DNA of 64,000 bases from the NCBI RefSeq assembly GCF_039539445.1, contig NZ_BAABDD010000021.1, positions 1-64,000 on the forward strand. Reading direction: 5' to 3'. How positions within the stretch are numbered: position 1 is the stretch's first letter; each line of letters starts with the position of its first letter. The notes below the pieces were generated by a model. That model was not told where the DNA came from, searched no databases, and saw only the letters and a list, made by a program, of their open reading frames with translations. This document shows positions 1 through 10,337 of the stretch, piece by piece. Source of the stretch: Salinactinospora qingdaonensis (GTDB lineage: Bacteria; Actinomycetota; Actinomycetes; Streptosporangiales; Streptosporangiaceae). A program made the translations under genes and the position numbers.

Positions 1-2
1 TT

Positions 3-2345
3 TTCGGGGCCACGACCTCGGGGCGTCCGGCCGAGTTGCCCGGGGTGGAAGAGGCGCTGGGGCTGTTCATCAACACCTTGCCGGTGCGCGTGAGCATCGA
101 CCCCGCCACCCCCGCCGCCACCTGGCTCCGCGACCTCCAGGAACGGCAGGTGGCCGCCCGCGCGCACGACTACCTGCCCCTGAGCACCATCCAGGCCGAG
201 GCCGGGCTCCAAGGAGACACCCAACTGTTCGACAGCCTGGTCGTAGTCGAGAACTACCCCGTCGACGAGCGGGCCGCCCACGAGCACGGCCTGACCATCG
301 GCGACGTCACCGCCAACGAGGCCACCAACTACCCGCTGACGCTCAGCGCTTACGTCACCGAGCGCATCCGCCTACTGATCGGATACGAGCCGGCGTGCTT
401 CGACACCGCCACCGTCCATCGCCTGCTCGGCGACCTGGAGCGGATTCTGGCCTCGCTCGTCCACGACCCGCAGCGTCCCCTGGGGCGGATGGCCGGTGCG
501 GACCCCGCCGCCGTCGCCGCTTTCGTCGACGGCGGTGCGAGCGAGCGTCCGGAGCACTCGGTCCCCGAGCTGTTCGCCCGGCAGGTGCGCCGTTCCCCTG
601 AAGCGACCGCGCTCGTCGCCGCCGACGGCGAGTGGAGCTACGCCGAGCTGGACGCACGGGCCACCGAACTCGCCGACCACCTGCGCGCCCACGGCGTCGC
701 CGCCGAGTCCAGGGTGCTGCTGGCGCTGCCGAGGTCCCCGCGTGTCGTCGTCGCCATGTTGGCCGTCCTCAAGGCCGGCGCCGCCTACGTCCCCGTGCAC
801 AGCGCGGTTCCGGCCGAACGTGTGGCCGCCCTGGCCGCCGACACCGGGGCCACCGTCGCGATCGTCGACTCCACGACCGCCGATAGGTGTGCCCAGGCAG
901 GGGTGGCGACCCTGCTCCACTACGAGCCGGAGGACCTCTCGACCGACGGTATCGACCCCGCCGCCGCGCCGCCCCGAGAGGCAACAGCCCGGGCGCAGCG
1001 CGCGGAGCCCCTCCCCGCCTCTGCCGCCTACGTGATGTTCACCTCCGGCTCCACCGGCGTGCCCAAGGGCGTCGTGGTCGACCACCGCAACATCGCGAGC
1101 CTGGCCGCGGATCGGCGCTGGAGCGGCGACCACGAACGGGTCCTGTTCCACTCCCCCCACGCCTTCGACGCTGCGACCTACGAAATCTGGGTCCCCCTGC
1201 TCAACGGTGGGACCGTCGTCGCCGCCGAGGAGGAGATCTCCACGGAACTGGTCGCGGGAAGTGTCCGCGACCACGGGGTGAGCGCGCTGTTCGTGACCAC
1301 GGCCCTGTTCAACCTGTTCTCCCAGCAGGAGCCGGGCTGCTTCAGCGGACTGCGCCAGGTGTGGATCGGCGGCGAGGCGGCCGAGCCCTCCTCGATCGCC
1401 CGCGTGCGGCGAGCCTGCCCGGACACCGAGGTCGTAAACGGCTACGGACCCACCGAGACCACGACCTTCGCGACCTGCACCCCGATCAGCCTTGAGCGAG
1501 CCCTGGCCGAAGACTGCCCCATCGGCCGCCCCATGGACGGCACCCGTACCCACATCCTGGATGCGGCCCTGCGCCCGGTCCCCGTAGGCGCGGTCGGTGA
1601 GCTCTACATCTCCGGTGACGGGCTGGCCCGTGGTTACGACGCCCGTCCCGGGTTGACCGCGGAGCGCTTCGTGGCCGACCCGTTCGGCTCGGGTGGACGG
1701 TTGTACCGCACCGGCGACCTGGTGCGTTGGAACGGCGAGGGCCACATCGAGTTCGTGGGTCGGGCCGACGGCCAGATCAAGCTGCGCGGTTTCCGTCTCG
1801 AGCTGGGAGAGGTCGAAAGTGCCCTGGCCCGGCTCCCGGAGGTCGCACAGGCCGCGGCCACCGTGGTGGAGGCCCCCTCCGGCGGCCAGGTTCTGGCCGG
1901 ATACCTGACCGCGGCCGGCTCCCAGCCCCCCGACACTCGAGCCGTCCGGGAGAGGCTGGCCCAAACACTGCCCGCCTACATGGTCCCCTCGGTGCTCACC
2001 GTCGTGCCCGAGCTGCCCATCAACCACAACGGCAAGGTCGACCGTCCCAAGCTGCCCGAACCCGACTGGGCGGGGCTCGTCGAATCCGACTACGCGGCAC
2101 CGGAGGGCGTCACCGAAGAGGTCGTCGCCGAGATCTGGGCCAAAACGCTCAACCTGGAGCGGGTCGGTCGCCACGACAATTTCTTCGACATCGGCGGCGA
2201 CTCCCTGAAGAGCGTCCAGGTCGTCAGGGAGATCAAAGACACCCTCGACATCGCCGTCCCCACGCGGGCGCTGTTCGACCACCAGACCGTCCGTTCCTAC
2301 GCCACCGCCGTCGAAGCCGCTCTCGCCGACCAGATGGGGACATGA
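3..2345 (+). CDS. NRPS module, 5'-truncated (C-terminal part of C domain, A, PCP)
   Basis: The reading frame is open from base 3, so the gene begins before the window. The first residues match the late condensation-domain motif (SGRPAEL followed by GLFINTLPVRV). The A domain spans about residues 170-680 (numbered from the TTG at base 36), with FTSGSTGVPKG, YGPTET, the YRTGD motif and the late NGKVDR lysine region. A PCP with GGDSLKS follows, then the stop. My reading of the A-domain pocket is D-A-Y-F-W-G-G-T-F, which loosely resembles aliphatic (Val-like) codes; substrate confidence is low. It activates one amino acid, loads it on the PCP and passes it to the next NRPS 86 bases downstream. 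No epimerase or thioesterase is present, so it is an internal or initiating subunit. Confidence 0.92.
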   Translation, partial: FGATTSGRPAELPGVEEALGLFINTLPVRVSIDPATPAATWLRDLQERQVAARAHDYLPLSTIQAEAGLQGDTQLFDSLVVVENYPVDERAAHEHGLTIGDVTANEATNYPLTLSAYVTERIRLLIGYEPACFDTATVHRLLGDLERILASLVHDPQRPLGRMAGADPAAVAAFVDGGASERPEHSVPELFARQVRRSPEATALVAADGEWSYAELDARATELADHLRAHGVAAESRVLLALPRSPRVVVAMLAVLKAGAAYVPVHSAVPAERVAALAADTGATVAIVDSTTADRCAQAGVATLLHYEPEDLSTDGIDPAAAPPREATARAQRAEPLPASAAYVMFTSGSTGVPKGVVVDHRNIASLAADRRWSGDHERVLFHSPHAFDAATYEIWVPLLNGGTVVAAEEEISTELVAGSVRDHGVSALFVTTALFNLFSQQEPGCFSGLRQVWIGGEAAEPSSIARVRRACPDTEVVNGYGPTETTTFATCTPISLERALAEDCPIGRPMDGTRTHILDAALRPVPVGAVGELYISGDGLARGYDARPGLTAERFVADPFGSGGRLYRTGDLVRWNGEGHIEFVGRADGQIKLRGFRLELGEVESALARLPEVAQAAATVVEAPSGGQVLAGYLTAAGSQPPDTRAVRERLAQTLPAYMVPSVLTVVPELPINHNGKVDRPKLPEPDWAGLVESDYAAPEGVTEEVVAEIWAKTLNLERVGRHDNFFDIGGDSLKSVQVVREIKDTLDIAVPTRALFDHQTVRSYATAVEAALADQMGT

Positions 2346-2431
2346 CCCCCGTGACCCCGCGGGCCGCGCGCACCGGCGCGGCCCGCGGTGGCCTGACCTG
2401 CCACGAGCACCTCCGATGATGAGGACCCACC

Positions 2432-5400
2432 ATGAACAACGCCCGTGAGGGCGCGCGTGAGCCGGCCACCCCCGGTTCCCCCGCGCCGCCGCAGGACCGC
2501 ACCCGCGTCCAGGAAGAGATGTTGCGCAGGCTCCGCGGGAAGGAGAAGCGCAGCCCCGAGATCCCGCGCGTCTCCCGCGACACCCCGATGGCCCCGTCGT
2601 TGGCCCAGCAGCGGCTGTGGGTCCTCGACCGGTTCGATCCCGGCCGCGTCGACTACAACTCCGGCTTCGCCCTCCAGATCCGTGGCTCCCTCGACGTCGC
2701 CGCGTTGCAGCGGGCGCTGACCGCCCTGATCCACCGACACGAGGTGCTGCGCACCACCTTCCACGAGGTCGACGGCGTGGGCAAGCAGGTCGTCGGCGCC
2801 CCCTGGGAGGCCCACCTGCCCGTCATCGACGCACCCGCCGACGAGGATGAGCAGGCCGACCTTCTCCACCGCGGCTACGCTCGCCCCTTCGACCTGGAGA
2901 CGGGGCCGCTGCTGCGGACCAGCCTGGTGCGGGTCGACGAGCGCTGCCACGTGCTGCTCGTCGTCATGCACCACATCATCACCGACGGCTGGTCCCTGGG
3001 CGTGTTCCGCACCGAACTGGACCGCCTCTACACCACCGCCACCGTCGAGCCCGAGCGTACCGGCGCCGACCTCGCCGCGGTCCTGGACCCGCTTCCGTTG
3101 CAGTACGCCGACTACGCCGCCTGGCAACGCGACCGGCTCAGCGGACAGGCCTACGAGCGGTCGCTCCAGCACTGGCGCGACCGGCTCCTCGGCGCGCCCT
3201 CGCTGGAGTTTCCCACCGACCGCCCCCGCCCGCCGGTGCGCAGCACGCGAGGCCAGAGCCACCCCTTCCACCTGGAGCCCGAGCTGACCGCCTCCCTGGA
3301 GCGGGTGGCCAGACAGCGCGGCGCCAACCTGTTCATGGGGCTCATGACCGCCGTCCGCATCGCCATGGCGCGCTGGACCCGCAGCGAGGACGTGGTCCTG
3401 GGAACCGTCACCGCCGGCCGCGACGACAGCCGCCTGCACGGGCTCATGGGCTTCTTCGTCAACACGCTCGCGCTGCGCGGCCAGGTCGACGAGACCCTGT
3501 CCTTTGCCGGCAACCTCGAACGGACCCGAGACGACGTCTTGGCCGACTTCGACCACGCCGAGGTGCCCTTCGACGCGGTGGTCGACGCGGTCCTCACCGA
3601 ACGCGACCCCGCCGTCCCGCCCCTCGTTCAAGCCGCGGTCGTCTTCCACAACGCCGCCACCGAGGCGGAAGCGGGCTTGGGCGGGCTGGAGGTCCGTACC
3701 CTGCCCATCCGGCGTGAGCACGCCGTCTTCGACCTGACCCTGGAGTTCCACGAGAACGGCGAAGCCGTCGACGGCTCGGCCGAGTTCAACACCGACATCT
3801 TCGACACCGCCACCGTGGCCCGCTTCGTCGACGAGGTGCGACACGTGTTGGCCTGCGTCGAGGACGAGCGTCCCCTGCGCGCGATCCACCGGCTTGACGA
3901 ACACCAGGCGCGACGGGCGCGGTTGGCCGCCACCGGACCGCCGCCGCCGGAGCCGCGTCCCCTTGGCGACCTCGTCGCCGAGCAGGCCGCCCGACACCCC
4001 GACGCCGCGGCCCTCATCGGGGCCGACGAAACCCTGAGCTACGCCGACCTCGACGCGCGTGCGGCCCGCATCGCCGGCTACCTGCGCTCGCGCGGTATCC
4101 GGCGCGGTGAACGGGTGGGGGTCTGCCTGGAGCGCGGAACCGACCTGGGCGCGGCGCTCATGGGGGTGGTCTACGCCGGCGCCGTCTACGTGCCGCTCGA
4201 CCCGGAGTACCCGCACGAGCGGCTCAGCTACATCGCCGCCGACGCCGACCTCGGCGCCCTCATCGCCCCCACCGGAGTCGCCGACCTGCTACCCGGCACC
4301 GCCCCCCGGATCGACCTCGCTCCAGAGGCCGCCGAGATCGCGCAGGCCCCACTGCTGCGCGAGAGCGTGACGGTTGAGGACGCGGCCTACATGATCTACA
4401 CCTCGGGCTCGACCGGCCGTCCCAAGGGGGTGGTCGTCGCCCATCGCGGTCTGGCGGCGCTCGCCACCACCCAGGGGCAGCGTATGCGGGTCGGCCCCGG
4501 CGTGCGGGTGCTGCAATTCGCCTCGCCCAGTTTCGACGCCTCCATCGCCGAACTCACCGTGGCCCTGCTCAACGGGGCGGCGGCGGTCCTGCTCCCCCGA
4601 AGCTCCCTGCTGGGGGAGGGGCTTCCCGAGGCGCTGCGCACCCATCGCGTCAGCCACCTCACCCTGCCGCCCTCCCTCCTGCCCGGTCTGGCCCCCCAGG
4701 AACTCGGCCCCGTCGACCACCTGCTCGTCGCCGGGGAAAACTGCCCCGGAGAGCTGATCGACACGTTTTCGCAGGACCGGAAGGTGTACAACGCCTACGG
4801 TCCCACCGAGGCCACGGTATGCGCCACGATGAGCCCGCCGCTGTCGGGAACGGCGCCGCCGCAGTTGGGTGACCCGGTCGCGGGCACCCGTATCCACGTG
4901 CTCGACCGCTGGCTACGCCCGGTGCGCGACGGCGTCCCCGGCGAGCTCCACATCGCGGGGGAAGGGCTCGCCCACGGCTACTGGAACCGCCCCGGCCTCA
5001 CGGCCGCGCGTTTCGTGGCCGACCCCTTCGGCCCGCCCGGGGCCCGCATGTACCGGTCGGGCGACCTGGTCCGCCGCCGCCCCGACGGCGAGCTGGAGTT
5101 CCTCGGCCGAGTCGACGACCAGGTCAAGGTGCGCGGCCATCGGATCGAGCCGGGCGAGATCGAAGCGGTCCTGAGCGCGCTGGCCGACGTGGCGCAGGCG
5201 GTCGTCACCGTGGACCGCACCGGCGGCGAGCAGCGCCTGGTCGCTCACGTCGTCCCCGCCTCCGGCGCGACACCCACCCCCGAACGGTTGCGCGAGGCCG
5301 CCGCCCGGGAACTGCCCGCCTATATGATGCCCGCCGCCTTTGTTCGCTGCGACGCGATCCCGCTGACCCCTAACGGCAAGGTCGACCGCGCCTCGCTGCC

Positions 5401-8400
5401 CGCCGTCGACTGGGCCGGTCAATCCGAGGCCGGGCACGTCGCGCCGCGCACAGCGACCGAGCACACGCTCGCCCAGGTGTGGCGTGACCTGCTGGGGGCG
5501 GAACGGGTCGGTGTCCACGACAACTTCTTCCGGGTCGGCGGAGACTCGGTCGGCGTCATCCGGATGCTCTCGCGGGTCGCCGACACGCTGGGCACACGCC
5601 TGCCGGTGCGTACTGCCTTCGACCATCCCACGATCGCCGAGCTGGCACGCCTCCTCGACGCGGAGCCAGAGGAGGCCACCGACGAGACGGTGCCCGCCCT
5701 CACGCCGGTCCCCCGCGACGGCCGGCTGCCGCTGTCCGCGCCCCAGCGCCGGCTGTGGTTCCTCGACCGCTACGAGGGCGGCAGCGCCGAGTACAACTCC
5801 GGCTGCGCGCTGCGGCTGCACGGGCCGCTGGACACCGCCGCGCTCAGCGCGGCGATCGACGCCCTGGTCCACCGACACGAGTCGCTGCGCACCACCTTCG
5901 AGGAGCGCGATGGCCGGCCGGTGCAGGTGATCCACGACCGGCACGGGGTCGACCTCGTCCAAACGGATCTCACCGGTTCGCCCGCCGAGCAGCGCGCAGC
6001 CGAGCTGGACACCCTCGCCGACGAGTTCATCCACCGCCTGTTCGATCTCGGCAGGGGACCGCTCATCCGGGCGCTGCTGGCCACCATCGACACCGACGAG
6101 CATCTTCTCGTGCTCGGCATCCACCACATCGTCGTGGACGCCTGGTCGCTGGGGGTGATGACACGCGAGCTCGGCGCCCTTTACCGGGCCGCCGCTGCGG
6201 GCGCGACCGACCCGCGCCAGATTGTGCGCGAGGCCGGGCTCGCCCCCCTGCCCGTGCAGTACGCTGACTTCGCCGCTTGGCAGGACGCCTACCTGGAGTC
6301 GGAGCGCTTCCAGCGACGTCTCGACCACTGGCGCGAGCTGCTGGCCGACGCCGAACCCCTCGACCTGCCCACCGACCGCCCCCGCCCCCCGATGCGCCGC
6401 GGGCACGGTACGAACCGCACCTTCGAGGTCCCCGAGACGACCCTGCGCGCCGTACGCGCCCTGGAGACGGCCGGCGACGTCACCCTGTTCATGGTGCTGA
6501 CCGCCGCCGTCCAGGTCGTCCTGGCGCGCCACACCGGCCAAGACGACATCGTCGTCGGCACGGTGACCTCCGGGCGCGAACGCGCCGAGTTGGAGGAGGT
6601 CGTCGGTTTCTTCGTCAACACGCTGGCGTTGCGTACCCGCGTCGACGAGTCGGCTACCGGACAGGAGCTGCTGCGGACCGTCCGCGAGGTCACCCTCGGG
6701 GCCTTCGAGCACGGCGACGTCCCCTTCGACACGGTCGTCGACGCCGTCGCCCCCCAGCGCGACCCCTCCCGCCCCACCCTGGTCCAGGCACTCGTGGCCC
6801 TGCAAAACGCGCCGGTCGAGCAGTGGTGGATCGAGGGGCTGACCGTCACCGAACACCCGCTGTCGCGGGGCCACTCCCTGTTCGACCTGAGCGTCGACTT
6901 CTTCGAGACCGGCGGGCGGCTTCTCGGCTCGGTCGAGTACGACACCGACCTGTTCGACGCCGCCACCGTCGACCGCTTCGTCTCCCATCTGTGCACGTTC
7001 CTGCACGCCCTCGCCGAGCGGCCCACCGCGCCGCTGCGCACACTGGAGTCGACACCGACCGTCCAGCGCGAGGCCGTCCTCGCGGCGGCGGGCACCGCAG
7101 CGTCCCTCCCCAGCGGCGGCCACGTCCTCGACGGGCTCGCCGAATTGGCCGCTCAAGACGCGCCCCACGCCCACCAGCCGGCTTTGACCTGCGGGGAAAC
7201 GACCCTGTCCTTTGTCGAGCTCGACGAGCGCGTCAACCGGCTCGCCCGCCGGCTCATCGCCGAGGGCGTCGGCCCCGGCGACCGGGTGGCGGTACTGCTG
7301 CCGCGCACGACCTGGGCGGTGGCCACCATCTTCGCGGTGTTACGCGCGGGAGCGGCCTATGTGCCCATCGACCCGGCCGCCCCGCAGGAGCGCGCCCACA
7401 CGGTCCTGAGCAGGTCGGGGGCGCGGCGCGTCCTGGCCACCCGGGCCACGGCCGACGCGGCCCCGTGGCTGGCCGGCGCGCCACCCCTCACCATCGTCGA
7501 CGAGCCGGCGCCGGCGACCCCCGCCGGGCCGCTCACCGACGCCGAGCGGGTACGTCCCCTCCACGATGAGCATCCCGCCTACGTGATGTACACCTCCGGT
7601 TCGACAGGAACTCCCAAAGGGGTCGTCGTCACCCACGCCAACCTGCGCGCCACGGTCGCGGCCTACCGCTGCGCGGTCCTGGAGCCCGAAGACGCCGCGA
7701 GACGAGGGCTCACCGCCGCCCACCTGGCCGCATGGACCTTCGACGCCTCGTGGGACCCCCTCGTGTGGCTCCTGCACGGCCAGCGGTTGCACATCATCGA
7801 CGAGCAGACCCGCACCGACCCCGAGGCGCTGTGCCGCTACCTCGACGAGCACCGCATCGACTACCTCGACACGACCCCCTCCTACCTGAGCCAGTTGATC
7901 ACGGCCGGGCTGCTGGCCGAGGAGCGCCACCGCCTCACGGTGCTCACCGTCGGCGCCGAGGCGTTGGACGAGACGCTCCTGCGCCGGCTCGCCGCGGCCG
8001 GCACCGGCAGTGTCTACAACTTCTATGGCCCCACCGAGAACACGGTGAACAGTACCGTCTGGCGGGTCGACAGCGCCGATCATCCGCTGATCGGGCGGCC
8101 GATGCCCGGCACGCGCGCCTACGTTCTGGACGCTTGGCTACGGCCGGTGCCGCCCGGCGTGTTCGGTGAGCTCTACCTGTGCGGCCAGTCACTGGCCCAG
8201 GGCTACGACGGCGCCGCGGGGTTGACCGCGCAGCGCTTCGTGGCCGACCCGTTCGGCTCGGGCGGTCGGCTGTACCGCACCGGCGACGTCGTCCGCTGGA
8301 CCGCCCAGCACGAGTTGGAGTTTCGCGGCCGAAACGACGCGCAGGTCAAGATCCGAGGGTTCCGTATCGAACCGGGCGAGGTCGAGGCCGCCGTCGCGGC

Positions 8401-10270
8401 GCTGCCCGGAGTGGCCTCCGCCGCCGTCGTGGCGCGTGAGGACCGGCCAGGCGTGCGGCGGCTCGTGGCCTACGTCGTCGCCCAGGAGGGCCAGCCCGAG
8501 CCCACCACCGCCGACATCCGCGACGGGGCCAGACGCCGGCTGCCAGAGTACATGGTCCCTACGGCCGTGGTGATCCTCGACCGGATTCCCTTGACCGCCA
8601 ACGGCAAACTCGACCGAGCGGCGCTGCCCGCGCCCAGTGACGGCGACTTCGCCACCACCGACTCCACCCCGCCTACGGGCGCGACCGAGACACTGCTCGC
8701 CCAGATCTGGGGCGAACTGCTGGGCGTCGAGAAGGTCGGGGTCCACGACAACTTCTTCGACCTCGGCGGTGACTCGATCCTGAGCATCCAGTTGGTGTCT
8801 CGGGCCCGCCGCGCGGGCCTGGAGCTCACCTCCCGCGACGTGTTCCTCCACCAGACCGTCGCCGCGCTGGCCGCCGCCGTTGCCGACGGAGCGCCCCACG
8901 GCGGGCCCGCCGAGACGGCCCCCGTCACCGGGGAGGTTCCGCTCACCCCGATCCAGCACTGGTTCTTCGAGACCCACCCCCGTTTCCCGGCGCACTTCGA
9001 CATGTCGCTGCGGGCCGAGATCGCGCAGGGAACCGATCCGGCGCTCCTCGCGCGCGCCGCCGAGTACCTGCTGGACCACCACGACATGCTGCGGACGCGC
9101 GTCGAACCGACCGGGTCGGGCTGGCGCCAGCACCTCGACGCCGCGGCGCAGCCGGACCGTGCGGTGCGCGTCGTCGACGCCACCGGCCTCGACGACGACG
9201 GCATCGAGGCGGTGGTCGAGCGCGAGGCACGCCGAGAGCGACCTCCGAGGCGGCTGAGTGAGGGGCCGCTGTTCGAGGTGCTGGTGTTCGACACCGGCAG
9301 CGGGGGCCGCCCCCAATTGCTACTGTCGGCCCACCATCTCGTCGTCGACGCCGTCTCCCTGCGGATCTTGCTGGAGGACCTCGGCACAGCCTACGAGCAG
9401 CTCCACGCAGGACGCCCGGTTGACATGGGGCCCAAGACCACCCCGTTTCGCGACTGGGCGCACCGCCTCGCCGAGTTCACCGACACGGGCGGCTTCGACG
9501 ACGAAGCCGACTACTGGGAGGCGCTCGGCGACGCCGCCGGGGCGTGGATTCCCCTCGACCGCACCGACGGCCGCAACGACGTCGCCTCCCAGGACGTCGT
9601 CACCTCCGTGCTGGCGCCGGAGTCCACCCGTGCGCTGCTCCAGCAGGTTCCCGGCGCGCTGCGCAGCCGCATCGACGACGTCTTCCTCGCCGTGCTAGCC
9701 CGGGTGCTCACCGACTGGAGCGCCTCCTCGCGCATCCTCATCGAAAAGGAGGGGCACGGCAGGGAGGACCTCTTCGACGACATCGACCTGTCGCGCACCG
9801 TCGGCTGGTTCACCACGATCTCCCCTCTGCTACTGGAGGTGCCGCCACAGCCTGACCCAAGGAAGACCGTGGCCGCTGTCAAACGCCAGACGAGGAGGGC
9901 GCCGAGGGGCATCGGCTTCGGTGCCCTGCGCTACTTGGCCCACAGTCCTCGCGGCGACGCGGCCCGCGCTGTGCCCCACGCACCGGTGGCCTTCAACTAC
10001 CTGGGACGTTTCGGCGACCACGGCGGCGACGGACTGATCCGGCGTTTCCTGCCCGTGGCCGCCCCCGACCACGCGCCGGGCGAGGAGCGCACCAACCTCC
10101 TCGACATCACCGGCGGCGTCGTCGGCGAGCGCCTAGAGCTGTCGTGGACCTACTCGTTCAACCGGCACCGGCGCGAGACGGTCCAACGGCTCGCCACCTC
10201 TTTCACCGACGGGCTGCGCGAGCTCGCCGAGACGGTTCCCGACCAGCGCCGTCCCCGCCGCGGGCGGTGA
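2432..10270 (+). CDS. Two-module NRPS: C-A-PCP-C-A-PCP-E
   Basis: This is a 2612-residue synthetase starting at ATG behind GAGGA. It has a short charged N-terminal docking-like helix. C1 (about 52-480) carries HHIITDGWS. A1 (about 505-1000) is followed by PCP1 with phosphopantetheine Ser1039. C2 (about 1095-1530) carries HHIVVDAWS. A2 (about 1560-2060) is followed by PCP2 with Ser2115. A terminal epimerization domain (about 2165-2600) has HHLVVDAVS and FNYLGRFGD. My pocket readings are D-A-A-T-L-A-A-V-C for A1, close to aromatic Phe/Tyr codes but with Ala in place of Trp239, and D-A-D-D-T-G-F-V-N for A2, which I do not recognise. The E domain predicts a D-configured second residue. There is no TE, so a further NRPS must accept the chain. 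It lies between another NRPS gene and mbtH, probably in one operon. Confidence 0.95.
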   Translation: MNNAREGAREPATPGSPAPPQDRTRVQEEMLRRLRGKEKRSPEIPRVSRDTPMAPSLAQQRLWVLDRFDPGRVDYNSGFALQIRGSLDVAALQRALTALIHRHEVLRTTFHEVDGVGKQVVGAPWEAHLPVIDAPADEDEQADLLHRGYARPFDLETGPLLRTSLVRVDERCHVLLVVMHHIITDGWSLGVFRTELDRLYTTATVEPERTGADLAAVLDPLPLQYADYAAWQRDRLSGQAYERSLQHWRDRLLGAPSLEFPTDRPRPPVRSTRGQSHPFHLEPELTASLERVARQRGANLFMGLMTAVRIAMARWTRSEDVVLGTVTAGRDDSRLHGLMGFFVNTLALRGQVDETLSFAGNLERTRDDVLADFDHAEVPFDAVVDAVLTERDPAVPPLVQAAVVFHNAATEAEAGLGGLEVRTLPIRREHAVFDLTLEFHENGEAVDGSAEFNTDIFDTATVARFVDEVRHVLACVEDERPLRAIHRLDEHQARRARLAATGPPPPEPRPLGDLVAEQAARHPDAAALIGADETLSYADLDARAARIAGYLRSRGIRRGERVGVCLERGTDLGAALMGVVYAGAVYVPLDPEYPHERLSYIAADADLGALIAPTGVADLLPGTAPRIDLAPEAAEIAQAPLLRESVTVEDAAYMIYTSGSTGRPKGVVVAHRGLAALATTQGQRMRVGPGVRVLQFASPSFDASIAELTVALLNGAAAVLLPRSSLLGEGLPEALRTHRVSHLTLPPSLLPGLAPQELGPVDHLLVAGENCPGELIDTFSQDRKVYNAYGPTEATVCATMSPPLSGTAPPQLGDPVAGTRIHVLDRWLRPVRDGVPGELHIAGEGLAHGYWNRPGLTAARFVADPFGPPGARMYRSGDLVRRRPDGELEFLGRVDDQVKVRGHRIEPGEIEAVLSALADVAQAVVTVDRTGGEQRLVAHVVPASGATPTPERLREAAARELPAYMMPAAFVRCDAIPLTPNGKVDRASLPAVDWAGQSEAGHVAPRTATEHTLAQVWRDLLGAERVGVHDNFFRVGGDSVGVIRMLSRVADTLGTRLPVRTAFDHPTIAELARLLDAEPEEATDETVPALTPVPRDGRLPLSAPQRRLWFLDRYEGGSAEYNSGCALRLHGPLDTAALSAAIDALVHRHESLRTTFEERDGRPVQVIHDRHGVDLVQTDLTGSPAEQRAAELDTLADEFIHRLFDLGRGPLIRALLATIDTDEHLLVLGIHHIVVDAWSLGVMTRELGALYRAAAAGATDPRQIVREAGLAPLPVQYADFAAWQDAYLESERFQRRLDHWRELLADAEPLDLPTDRPRPPMRRGHGTNRTFEVPETTLRAVRALETAGDVTLFMVLTAAVQVVLARHTGQDDIVVGTVTSGRERAELEEVVGFFVNTLALRTRVDESATGQELLRTVREVTLGAFEHGDVPFDTVVDAVAPQRDPSRPTLVQALVALQNAPVEQWWIEGLTVTEHPLSRGHSLFDLSVDFFETGGRLLGSVEYDTDLFDAATVDRFVSHLCTFLHALAERPTAPLRTLESTPTVQREAVLAAAGTAASLPSGGHVLDGLAELAAQDAPHAHQPALTCGETTLSFVELDERVNRLARRLIAEGVGPGDRVAVLLPRTTWAVATIFAVLRAGAAYVPIDPAAPQERAHTVLSRSGARRVLATRATADAAPWLAGAPPLTIVDEPAPATPAGPLTDAERVRPLHDEHPAYVMYTSGSTGTPKGVVVTHANLRATVAAYRCAVLEPEDAARRGLTAAHLAAWTFDASWDPLVWLLHGQRLHIIDEQTRTDPEALCRYLDEHRIDYLDTTPSYLSQLITAGLLAEERHRLTVLTVGAEALDETLLRRLAAAGTGSVYNFYGPTENTVNSTVWRVDSADHPLIGRPMPGTRAYVLDAWLRPVPPGVFGELYLCGQSLAQGYDGAAGLTAQRFVADPFGSGGRLYRTGDVVRWTAQHELEFRGRNDAQVKIRGFRIEPGEVEAAVAALPGVASAAVVAREDRPGVRRLVAYVVAQEGQPEPTTADIRDGARRRLPEYMVPTAVVILDRIPLTANGKLDRAALPAPSDGDFATTDSTPPTGATETLLAQIWGELLGVEKVGVHDNFFDLGGDSILSIQLVSRARRAGLELTSRDVFLHQTVAALAAAVADGAPHGGPAETAPVTGEVPLTPIQHWFFETHPRFPAHFDMSLRAEIAQGTDPALLARAAEYLLDHHDMLRTRVEPTGSGWRQHLDAAAQPDRAVRVVDATGLDDDGIEAVVEREARRERPPRRLSEGPLFEVLVFDTGSGGRPQLLLSAHHLVVDAVSLRILLEDLGTAYEQLHAGRPVDMGPKTTPFRDWAHRLAEFTDTGGFDDEADYWEALGDAAGAWIPLDRTDGRNDVASQDVVTSVLAPESTRALLQQVPGALRSRIDDVFLAVLARVLTDWSASSRILIEKEGHGREDLFDDIDLSRTVGWFTTISPLLLEVPPQPDPRKTVAAVKRQTRRAPRGIGFGALRYLAHSPRGDAARAVPHAPVAFNYLGRFGDHGGDGLIRRFLPVAAPDHAPGEERTNLLDITGGVVGERLELSWTYSFNRHRRETVQRLATSFTDGLRELAETVPDQRRPRRGR

Positions 10271-10337
10271 GGCGGCCCCTGACGTGCCCGGCACCGCCGC
10301 CGGGCACGACGACCCACCACGGTAAGGAGAGACGACG

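Noticed and set aside
372..2282. Long antisense open frame over the first NRPS (similar ones at 2297-4216, 4913-7174, 29960-32272, 33752-36163 and 54671-56602)
   Set aside because: Composition is Gly/Arg/Val/Asp-rich with no family motifs or ribosome sites. Such frames arise opposite high-GC coding sequence.
2432..10270. Streptogramin B (SnbC-like) Thr/Abu synthetase
   Set aside because: The domain layout matches, but the pocket residues of neither A domain resemble Thr or aminobutyrate codes.
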